This document shows, piece by piece, positions 1-6,035 of a stretch of DNA of 8,032 nucleotides (its first letter is position 1; every line of letters begins with the position of its first letter). A program made the translations under genes and the position numbers. Under the pieces are notes generated by a model. It was not told where the DNA came from, did no database searches, and saw only the letters and a program-made list of their open reading frames with translations. Location: contig PLXU01000087.1 of NCBI GenBank assembly GCA_003151555.1, forward strand, positions 1,472 to 9,503, written 5' to 3'. This stretch comes from Acidimicrobiaceae bacterium (GTDB taxonomy: Bacteria > Actinomycetota > Acidimicrobiia > Acidimicrobiales > RAAP-2).

Positions 1-393
1 TCAAGCTCGGCCCTGGTGCTCATCACCGTGCCACGGTGCGACCCGATGTGGTACGTGCGCGGAGGTTCGGCCGTCGAACGGTTCTGGCTGAGTGCCGAGA
101 TGCAGGGCCTCGCGGTCCAACCAGTCTCGCCAGTGTTTCTCTTCGCAGTGGACGAAAAGGACTTGCTCGGTCTTGGCGGGGAGCGCTACCTCGACGAGAT
201 GTACCGGCTCTCGGAGCGATTTAACGCCCTGTGGGACCTCAACGAGGGTGAGACCATGGTTATGGTCATGCGCGTCCTGCACGCCGCTCCACCGTCCGTA
301 CGTAGCGCTCGACTCCCCCTCGCACACGTCTTGAGCCGCGACAGTGGGTATTCGGCAACGGTCGAGCCCGTTATTGCGTACGGAATCCAGTAA
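1..393 (+). CDS. Nitroreductase-like protein, C-terminal 130 residues (5' truncated by window)
   Basis: The reading frame is open from the first base and ends at TAA 391-393, so the start lies outside the window. What is visible resembles the C-terminal part of a nitroreductase-fold protein of the actinobacterial type often annotated as putative NAD(P)H nitroreductase. A segment GGSAVERFWLSAEMQGLAVQ fits the helix found near the flavin and dimer interface. Near the end is a P-P-S-V-R-S-x-R-L-P-L stretch, which I associate with the tail of this family. In some actinobacteria, for example Rv1355c-like proteins, such a domain is fused behind a ThiF/MoeB-like adenylylating domain; that cannot be judged here because the N-terminus is absent. 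Flavin binding and substrate cannot be assigned from this fragment. The gene is 111 bp upstream of the cyclic di-GMP genes and is probably a separate transcription unit. The coding call is firm and the family call moderate. Confidence 0.7.
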   Translation, partial: SSSALVLITVPRCDPMWYVRGGSAVERFWLSAEMQGLAVQPVSPVFLFAVDEKDLLGLGGERYLDEMYRLSERFNALWDLNEGETMVMVMRVLHAAPPSVRSARLPLAHVLSRDSGYSATVEPVIAYGIQ

Positions 394-436
394 TTTAGGG
401 GCTATTAGAGGTAATTCGGGAGTACCCACCGGCATA

Positions 437-476
437 TTTGCCCTAGTAATGGGCCAAAAGTACTGCTAAATTTTGG
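437..476. repeat. Overlapping small inverted repeats in the leader of the cyclic di-GMP operon
   Basis: Two short inverted repeats share a strand. TTTGCCC (437-443) can pair with GGGCCAAA (451-458) as a 7-bp stem with one bulged C and a 7-nt loop. CCAAAA (454-459) can pair with TTTTGG (471-476) across 11 nt. Because 454-458 is used by both, the two hairpins are mutually exclusive. No run of T follows either, so neither looks like a standard intrinsic terminator for the upstream gene. They may be operator-like sites or chance. The pairing is seen directly; any role is inference. Confidence 0.3.
444..472 (+). promoter_or_regulatory. Candidate promoter for the cyclic di-GMP operon
   Basis: An extended -10-like element TGCTAAATT occupies 464-472, in the most AT-rich part of the gap between the nitroreductase tail and the GAF-GGDEF-EAL gene. 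The -35 position (TAGTAA, 444-449, 17-bp spacing) matches poorly, so the call rests on the extended -10. Transcription would begin near 479, leaving a leader of about 25 nt that contains the ribosome binding site. This is weak evidence and not a measured start. Confidence 0.3.
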
Positions 477-490
477 TTTCAGTCCAAACA

Positions 491-497
491 AAGGTGA
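491..497 (+). promoter_or_regulatory. Shine-Dalgarno site fixing the GTG start at 505
   Basis: AAGGTGA at 491-497 lies 7 nt before the GTG at 505-507. It is a good match to the anti-Shine-Dalgarno sequence at normal spacing and supports GTG 505 as the real start of the GAF-GGDEF-EAL gene. Confidence 0.7.
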
Positions 498-504
498 CTT
501 CCCC

Positions 505-2805
505 GTGAGTAGTCTCACGAATGCAAAATCTAAGAAGGCTGGCGAAGAGACTCGTCTCGTTGTCGAGACGCTCTTGGAGGTAGTCCCCGGCACGGAGATC
601 GTCGCCGTAGTGACCAAGGCCGACGAGTCAATCCCGGGTTTTAACCTGGAACCCCTCGTGGCAGCGGGTTCAGAAACGGCGTTCGCCACCATCCGTGAGC
701 GCATTCAGGTCGACCTCAACGGCGAGGGCCCCCTCGGACCGTACACCTTCGCGCTTGCCGGCGTGGAGTGGGGCGTGTTGGTTGACCCCATTGAGGCCCA
801 CGATGGCGACGTCGTTGGCGCGCTGGTTGTCGCTCGACACGGTCGCACCTGGTCAAAGCGGGAACGCTCGCTCACCAAGACTTTCGCCGGACTGCTGAGT
901 CACGTGGCGACCCAGGCCACTCGCGAAAACGTGCTGATTCATCAGCGGCGCCTGGATGAACTGGTGAGCCAGGTCGCCGAGCGACTTATGTCGGCTTCTT
1001 CGTCTAACCGCAAAGAGGTCCTTACCTGGACCACGAGGGTGTTGGCCGAATTCCTCGGTGCGGACGTGGCGTTCCTGCGTCGCAACGATCACGTACGTGG
1101 CATGAGCGTCCTGGAAGCCGAATGGCCCTACCGCGAGGTGCCCGATCCCGATCCGCTGGGAGAAGTGGCCTTCGACGCCGACCCCATCTTCATGATGACG
1201 CGCGACCTCAAGGGGCCGTACCTCGCCGGGTTGAGCGGCGACGCCGAGGAGTACCTGGAACGAGTAGAAAAGGGTTCCGGTGCCGCACTGGTGGACGGCG
1301 CGGCCGTTCCGCTCTTGCTGGGCGACTCGACCTGGGGTGTGCTCGCCTTCTTGCACTTCGGGATGCACGCCTGGGTGCCGGCCGAGATTAACGCACTGCA
1401 GGCCGTCGCCTCGATGCTGGTGCAGCTCCAGGGCCGTATTGAGGCCGAAGAGCGCACGGCCTACAACGCGAACCACGACGACCTGACGGGCCTGCCTAAC
1501 CGGCGGGCCCTGATTCGCGAGCTGAAGGACCGCCTCGACGCCAATCGCGAGACGGCCGTGCTCATCATCGACCTGGACCGCTTCAAGATCATGAATGACT
1601 TCTTGGGCCACGCCAGCGGCGACCGATTGCTGATAACCATTGCCGACCGCATCCGCACCAGTATTCGCGCCGACGACTTCGTCGCTCGATTGGGCGGCGA
1701 CGAGTTCGTCTTCGTCGTCGACGACGCCCAGAGCGAGATGGAAGTCTTCGCCAGCGCCTATCGAGTCCTCAAACTGATCGCCGCGCCCGTGGACATCGGT
1801 GGACAGATGGTCAGCCACACCGCCAGCATTGGGGTTGCCATGTCTGGTCCGGGTTCGCCGAGCAGTCTGGATTTGCTCGGCTGGGCCGACGTCGCGATGT
1901 ACGCCGCCAAAGCGCGCGGACGCAACCAAGTGGTGGTCTTCGACGAAGCGATGCGTGAAGCGGCCAACGAGAAGTCGCGCACCGAATTGACCTTGCGCGA
2001 GGCCATCGAGGGCGGCGGTCTGCGCCTGCACTTCCAGCCCGAGGTCGACCTGGTGACGGGTAAGTTGCTGGCCGTTGAGGCCCTTGTTCGATGGCAGCAC
2101 CCCACCCGCGGGCTGCTGGCCGCCTACGAGTTCATCACCGTCGCCGAAGAGACCGGCCTGGTGGTCAACATCGGTCGCTGGGTGTTCGCCGAAGCCTGTC
2201 GTCAACTCGCCCAGTGGAAGCGCGACTACCCCGATTTGGACATCGTCGTGCGCGTCAACATGTCGCCGGCCGAGTTCGTGATGGAAGACCTGGTCGAGTT
2301 CGTGGAGAACTGCATGCGGATCAACGACGTGCCCGGCGAGCGCCTGTGCATTGAGATCACCGAGTACGCCGTGCTCGACGAGCCCGAGAAGACGGCCCGG
2401 ATCCTGCGCCGGTTCCAGGCCCTGGGCGTGGAGGTGGCGCTCGACGACTTCGGCACGGGCTTCGCCTCGATGTCCGAGCTCAAGCACCTGCCGGTCAACC
2501 TCTTGAAGCTCGACCTCAGCTTCGTCCAGGGAATCAACTCCGACCCCTACGACCGGGCGATCGTTGAGTCGATCATCCGACTCGGCAAGGCGCTTGACCT
2601 GCAGGTCATCGCCGAGGGAATCGAGAGCGGCGAGATCGTTGACAAGTTGGTGGAGTTGGGTTGCCACCGCGGCCAGGGCTACCTCATCTCCATGCCCGTC
2701 TCGCCCAGCGAGCTCGTGCCGCTCCTGCAGGCCGGCGCCGTTCCAATGTCGTTGTTGCACCCAGTGCAAGAGGTGCCCCTCGAGCTGGCGGCGAGGCCGT
2801 GCTGA
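505..2805 (+). CDS. GAF-GAF-GGDEF-EAL cyclic di-GMP synthase/phosphodiesterase
   Basis: This 766-residue soluble protein probably both makes and degrades the second messenger cyclic di-GMP. No membrane segment or signal peptide is visible, so it should be cytoplasmic. Two GAF-like sensory regions occupy about residues 10-130 and 165-310, joined by a helical linker around 133-163. The GGDEF domain (about 322-480) opens with DDLTGLPNRR (325-334) and has an intact GGDEF at 397-401. The RxxD inhibitory site is RADD at 388-391, five residues before it. The EAL domain (about 500-750) keeps E525-A-L, N585, E617, D647-D648, K668, E704, E707 and Q724. These are the residues expected for metal binding and catalysis, so phosphodiesterase activity is likely. 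Whether both activities operate, or GGDEF serves as a GTP-sensing regulatory domain as in some tandem proteins, cannot be told from sequence. The GAF ligands are unknown. The start is GTG 505, supported by AAGGTGA at 491-497. The next gene begins 5 bp after the stop. Confidence 0.93.
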   Translation: MSSLTNAKSKKAGEETRLVVETLLEVVPGTEIVAVVTKADESIPGFNLEPLVAAGSETAFATIRERIQVDLNGEGPLGPYTFALAGVEWGVLVDPIEAHDGDVVGALVVARHGRTWSKRERSLTKTFAGLLSHVATQATRENVLIHQRRLDELVSQVAERLMSASSSNRKEVLTWTTRVLAEFLGADVAFLRRNDHVRGMSVLEAEWPYREVPDPDPLGEVAFDADPIFMMTRDLKGPYLAGLSGDAEEYLERVEKGSGAALVDGAAVPLLLGDSTWGVLAFLHFGMHAWVPAEINALQAVASMLVQLQGRIEAEERTAYNANHDDLTGLPNRRALIRELKDRLDANRETAVLIIDLDRFKIMNDFLGHASGDRLLITIADRIRTSIRADDFVARLGGDEFVFVVDDAQSEMEVFASAYRVLKLIAAPVDIGGQMVSHTASIGVAMSGPGSPSSLDLLGWADVAMYAAKARGRNQVVVFDEAMREAANEKSRTELTLREAIEGGGLRLHFQPEVDLVTGKLLAVEALVRWQHPTRGLLAAYEFITVAEETGLVVNIGRWVFAEACRQLAQWKRDYPDLDIVVRVNMSPAEFVMEDLVEFVENCMRINDVPGERLCIEITEYAVLDEPEKTARILRRFQALGVEVALDDFGTGFASMSELKHLPVNLLKLDLSFVQGINSDPYDRAIVESIIRLGKALDLQVIAEGIESGEIVDKLVELGCHRGQGYLISMPVSPSELVPLLQAGAVPMSLLHPVQEVPLELAARPC

Positions 2806-2810
2806 GTTCG

Positions 2811-3620
2811 ATGAACGATGCCTCACCCGACAGCGACGAACTCTACGCCCAGCATTACGAGCCCTGGTTGTTCCAGACGATGCTGGACGAACTGTCGGCC
2901 AGCGAATTGGGCATCGGTTTCGTCTATTCCGTGCTCGATCTGCTGGCGCTGCGCTACGACCTGAGCGACGCGGTGGTCGTGCTGGTGCACGAATCGTTCG
3001 GCACCCAGTCCTTTCGCCTCGGTCGCAAGACCGTCTCGCCCGAACTGGTCGAGAGCCTCGGCGGCGCGGCGGGGGTGTACTGCGAACCCGACATCGTGCC
3101 CGACATCGAGCGTGACGCCGTGCGCACGGCCTGCCAGCTGGCGCTGTCACTGCACCTCGCGCGCTTCAGCGCCGCGCACGACCCCTTGACCAACATCGCC
3201 AACCGCCGGGCCTTTGACAGCGCCCTGCAGGCCTCGGCGGTGCGCAGCGCCCGCTACGGCTGGGCTTTCACGCTGGTGCTCTGTGACCTCAACAATTTCA
3301 AGGCCGTGAACGACCGCTCGGGCCACGCCTACGGCGATGACATCCTGCGTCAGTTCGGTTTTGCTCTGCGCCTGTCGGTGCGCCAAGGCGACACCGCCGC
3401 GCGGATCGGGGGCGACGAGTTCGCCGTCATCCTGAGCAATGCCGAGGGAAACGAGTCGGCCGGCTTCATCGACCGCCTACGATCGAACCTGGAGTCGGCC
3501 GTGGTACAAATTGAGTTCACCGTCGGGGTGGCGGCGTCGCCGCACGACTCGACCGATCCCGCGGAGTTATTTCGAATTGCCGACGCTCGACTCTACGAGA
3601 AGAAGGGTATAAAGCACTGA
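2811..3620 (+). CDS. GGDEF diguanylate cyclase with short N-terminal sensor-like region
   Basis: This 269-residue protein should condense two GTP into cyclic di-GMP. The GGDEF domain spans about residues 123-269. It opens with DPLTNIANRR (124-133) and contains the metal-binding D-L-N-x-F-K-x-V-N-D segment with G-H-x-x-G-D. GGDEF is at 200-204 and the domain ends with a typical ADARLYEKK helix. An RxxD inhibitory site (RQGD, 191-194) lies five residues before GGDEF, so product inhibition is likely. Residues 1-120 form a mixed alpha/beta region that may be a divergent GAF-type sensor; I cannot name it with confidence. No membrane segment is seen. I chose ATG 2811, 5 bp after the upstream stop. 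An in-frame GTG at 2799 would add four residues and overlap the previous gene by 7 bp. Neither start has a strong Shine-Dalgarno, which suggests translational coupling. The following gene starts 2 bp after the stop. Confidence 0.9.
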   Translation: MNDASPDSDELYAQHYEPWLFQTMLDELSASELGIGFVYSVLDLLALRYDLSDAVVVLVHESFGTQSFRLGRKTVSPELVESLGGAAGVYCEPDIVPDIERDAVRTACQLALSLHLARFSAAHDPLTNIANRRAFDSALQASAVRSARYGWAFTLVLCDLNNFKAVNDRSGHAYGDDILRQFGFALRLSVRQGDTAARIGGDEFAVILSNAEGNESAGFIDRLRSNLESAVVQIEFTVGVAASPHDSTDPAELFRIADARLYEKKGIKH

Positions 3621-3622
3621 TC

Positions 3623-4216
3623 ATGTCGCCCACCGAAGAAGATTTTGAACTCGAACTGCGCTCGCTGCCCGGCGTGTTGAACGTCGGCATCAGCCATCGC
3701 GCCAGCGGCGACGTCGACGCCGTCAAGTTGGTGATCCACGGCCAGGACTGCAACGCCATCAAGACGATTGCCTCCCAGATCGCCAGCCTCTACTACCCCG
3801 AAGCCACCGTGAGCGTCGAGGACGCCAGCCAGGCGCTGTCCGGGCGTGGCACCGAGACGGCTCGAGTGGCGCTGGTGCGCGCGGACTTCAACGCCGACGA
3901 CGGCATCTGCGAAGTCCAGCTCAGCTACGACGGGCGCACTGGCCTCGGCCGGGCCGGCAGCGGCCAACTCTTCGGCGGCGCCGAAGCGACCCTGACCGCG
4001 CTGCGCGACCTCGGTTTTGACGTCCCCTTCTATCTCTTGGCGGCCGTCAGCGTCGCGACCGTTCGCGGCTGGCCGGTGATCGTGACGCTGCGTTCTCCCA
4101 CCAGCGATCGCGACATGCTGGGCATTGCCCAGTCCGAGCGTGACCTCGTGTCGGCGTCGATGGCGACGCTCGACGCGCTGAACCGTTTCCTGGCCAACAA
4201 CAAGATCCACGAGTAG
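3623..4216 (+). CDS. Hypothetical 197-residue protein coupled to the cyclic di-GMP genes
   Basis: I do not recognise this gene as a named family. It looks like a real two-part soluble protein with no membrane segment, signal peptide or cysteine-rich motif. Residues about 6-66 have a beta-alpha-beta pattern: LRSLPGVLNVGI, then VKLVIHG, then a helix and a YYPEATVSVE strand. This is reminiscent of small ferredoxin-like ligand domains such as ACT. Residues about 78-195 form a second alpha/beta part, with paired strands around 80-105, a glycine-rich GRTGLGRAGSG turn (104-114), a helix EATLTALRDLG (121-131), two hydrophobic strands (137-156) and a long final helix with SERDLVSASMATLDALNRFL (171-190). 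The fold reading is inference. ATG 3623 is 2 bp after the stop of the diguanylate cyclase and lacks its own strong Shine-Dalgarno, so it probably depends on upstream translation. Its position suggests a role in sensing or in responding to cyclic di-GMP, but no binding motif such as PilZ RxxxR/DxSxxG is visible. Confidence 0.85.
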   Translation: MSPTEEDFELELRSLPGVLNVGISHRASGDVDAVKLVIHGQDCNAIKTIASQIASLYYPEATVSVEDASQALSGRGTETARVALVRADFNADDGICEVQLSYDGRTGLGRAGSGQLFGGAEATLTALRDLGFDVPFYLLAAVSVATVRGWPVIVTLRSPTSDRDMLGIAQSERDLVSASMATLDALNRFLANNKIHE

Positions 4217-4238
4217 GTTCGCTCCGGGATTGTTCGGG

Positions 4239-4256
4239 CCCTCGTAGAACCGAGGG
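4239..4256. terminator. Hairpin between convergent genes, possible bidirectional terminator
   Basis: CCCTCG (4239-4244) and CGAGGG (4251-4256) form a perfect 6-bp stem around a 6-nt loop. It sits in the 64-bp gap where the plus-strand cyclic di-GMP operon meets the minus-strand ABC exporter genes. Placement suits a shared terminator. No T-run follows on either strand, so the intrinsic terminator call is only moderate; it could work as a non-U-tract hairpin or with Rho. Confidence 0.45.
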
Positions 4257-4280
4257 TTCGTCCTCGCCTCGGCGCCGTGC

Positions 4281-6035
4281 TTAGACTTCGTCGGCACCCT
4301 CACTTCGCCAACTGCGCCACAACGAGGCGTACTCGCCGTGCAGCGCCACCAGTTCTTCGTGGGTCCCCAACTCCGCGATGCGTCCGTCGATCAACACGCA
4401 CACGCGGTCGGCGTCGTGAGCCGTGTGCAGGCGGTGCGCAATGGCGATCACGGTGCGGCCCTCCAGCACCGCGCTGAGCGAGTGCTCGAGGTGGCGCGCG
4501 GCGCGCGGGTCGATGAGCGCCGTGGCCTCGTCGAGCACCAGGGTGTGCGGGTCGGTCATCACCAGGCGCGCCAAGGCCAGCTGCTGGGCCTGCGCCGGGG
4601 TCAGTTGAAAGCCGGTCGTGCCTAGTTGGCTTAGCAGCCCGTCGGGTAAGGCGTTCACCCACTCCATGGCGTCCACCGCGTCGAGCGCACGAAGTATCTC
4701 CTCGTCGCTCGCCTCGGGCTTGGCCAGCGCCAGGTTCTCGCCCACCGTGCCGATGAAGATGTGGTGCTCCTGGGTGACTAACGCCACGTGGCGGCGCAGC
4801 ATGGTGAGCGGCATGGACGAAAGGGCCACGTCGCCCACCGTGATCGACCCCGCGCGCGGCGCGTCGATGCCGGCGAGCAGCCGGCCGAGCGTGGACTTGC
4901 CGGCGCCCGTTGGACCTACGATGGCGAGGCGTTCGCCCGGTTGGATGGTGAGCGTAATCCCGCGCAGTACGTCGTGGCCGCTGCGGTAGGAGTAGTAGAC
5001 GTCCGACACGGTGATGGTCTCGTTGGTCGGCTCGACGCCCTCGGTAGGCCGGTCGTCGTGTACGGCCGACACGCCCACCAGTCGGGCCAGCGAGGTCTGG
5101 CCGATCTGGAGTTCATCGAGCCACGAGACGATGCGGTCAATGGGGTCGTTGATCTGCACCACGTAGAGCGTGACCGTGGTGGCGGCGGCGATGGAGATGT
5201 GGTGGTTGAGGGCGAGCCATCCGCTCCAGCCCAGGGTGGCGGCGACCGCCAGGGCGAAGGCGCTCTCGACGATGGGGAACCAGATGAGTCGCATCAACAA
5301 CGTGTACATCTCGGAATAGAACGATTCGCGGATGTTGTGGTTGACGCGCGTCTCCTGACGACTTGCGAGACGCTGGGCGTCGACGGTGCGCGCGCCCTCG
5401 GCCGTTTCGGCCACCGTGCCCGAGAGCGTCGCGTAGCTGATGCGTTCGCGCATGTACCCGGGCGTCGCGAAGTGCAGGTAGCGCCGCGTGGAGAGGTAGA
5501 GAAAGGGAATCGACACCAGGCTGGCGACCGCGGCCAGCGGGCTCACCAGGATCATCGCGATGAAGGTGAGTATGGTCTGCACCAGCGCCACCAGCCACTC
5601 GGGCACCGCGAATCGCACCGTGCGCGACATGGCCTCGATGTCGTTGGTGGTGCGGCTCAGCAGGTCGCCGGTGCCGGCGCGCTCCACCTCGATCAAGGGC
5701 AGCGCCAGGACGCTGGCCAGGAACTCCTCGCGCAACTGCGCGAAGACCTTTTCTCCCAGGATGTAGCTGCGCCGCCGGGCGAGGAACGAGAGTCCGGCGT
5801 AGGCCAGCGACGAGGTGAAGAGCAGTCCCACGTAGAGATCAATGCGTTGCGAGGTCAACTTGTGACTGGTCGCCAGTCCGGTTATCTCGCCGATCACCCA
5901 GGCCGGTATCAGGGCCATGACGGCCGCGACTGCGTAGAGCGACAGCATTCGTAGCAGCTCCGGCCGGTGCTGGCGAATAAGGGTGCGCGCGTGCGAGCGC
6001 ACCAGTTTGGAGTTGGCGATGGGCAGCTGGCTCAC
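4281..6035 (-). CDS. ABC exporter half-transporter, catalytic-site subunit with divergent signature motif
   Basis: This 584-residue protein has an N-terminal six-helix exporter membrane domain (about residues 28-310, with hydrophobic segments near 28-50, 68-86, 140-165, 167-182, 249-270 and 277-295) and a C-terminal ATPase domain (about 340-584). The ATPase domain has an A-loop tyrosine (Y350), Walker A GPTGAGKST (374-382), Q-loop Q422, Walker B aspartate D502 with catalytic glutamate E503, and H-loop H534. The signature motif is LTPAQ (478-482) instead of LSGGQ, and the D-loop is ALID rather than SALD. It should pair with the product of the upstream gene: its own Walker motifs face the partner's perfect FSGGQ, while its poor signature faces the partner's lost Walker A. 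The start is GTG 6035, overlapping the partner's stop by 4 bp (GTGA), with GAGGAG 5 nt upstream. I recall LTxAQ-type signatures in related actinobacterial exporters. The substrate cannot be read from sequence; drug, lipid or peptide export are all possible. Confidence 0.93.
   Translation of the reverse strand: MSQLPIANSKLVRSHARTLIRQHRPELLRMLSLYAVAAVMALIPAWVIGEITGLATSHKLTSQRIDLYVGLLFTSSLAYAGLSFLARRRSYILGEKVFAQLREEFLASVLALPLIEVERAGTGDLLSRTTNDIEAMSRTVRFAVPEWLVALVQTILTFIAMILVSPLAAVASLVSIPFLYLSTRRYLHFATPGYMRERISYATLSGTVAETAEGARTVDAQRLASRQETRVNHNIRESFYSEMYTLLMRLIWFPIVESAFALAVAATLGWSGWLALNHHISIAAATTVTLYVVQINDPIDRIVSWLDELQIGQTSLARLVGVSAVHDDRPTEGVEPTNETITVSDVYYSYRSGHDVLRGITLTIQPGERLAIVGPTGAGKSTLGRLLAGIDAPRAGSITVGDVALSSMPLTMLRRHVALVTQEHHIFIGTVGENLALAKPEASDEEILRALDAVDAMEWVNALPDGLLSQLGTTGFQLTPAQAQQLALARLVMTDPHTLVLDEATALIDPRAARHLEHSLSAVLEGRTVIAIAHRLHTAHDADRVCVLIDGRIAELGTHEELVALHGEYASLWRSWRSEGADEV

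Noticed and set aside
394..504. Cyclic di-GMP riboswitch upstream of the GGDEF-EAL gene
   Set aside because: No GEMM-like conserved core could be found in the 111 bp, and the space is too short to hold one plus a promoter.
853..3150. A 765-codon open frame on the minus strand, antisense to the cyclic di-GMP genes
   Set aside because: It lies opposite well-supported GGDEF and EAL domains, is rich in Arg, His, Gln and Val without any domain pattern, and is the expected mirror of a GC-rich codon bias.
3593..4303. A 236-codon minus-strand open frame opposite the 197-residue protein
   Set aside because: The plus-strand frame has regular alternation of strands and helices and sits in an operon with a 2-bp gap. 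The minus-strand product has shadow composition and would run into the convergent hairpin.
4788..5954. A 388-codon plus-strand open frame opposite the second ABC gene
   Set aside because: The translation is low-complexity and rich in Gly, Arg, Asp and His, while the opposite strand has clear ABC motifs. It is a shadow.
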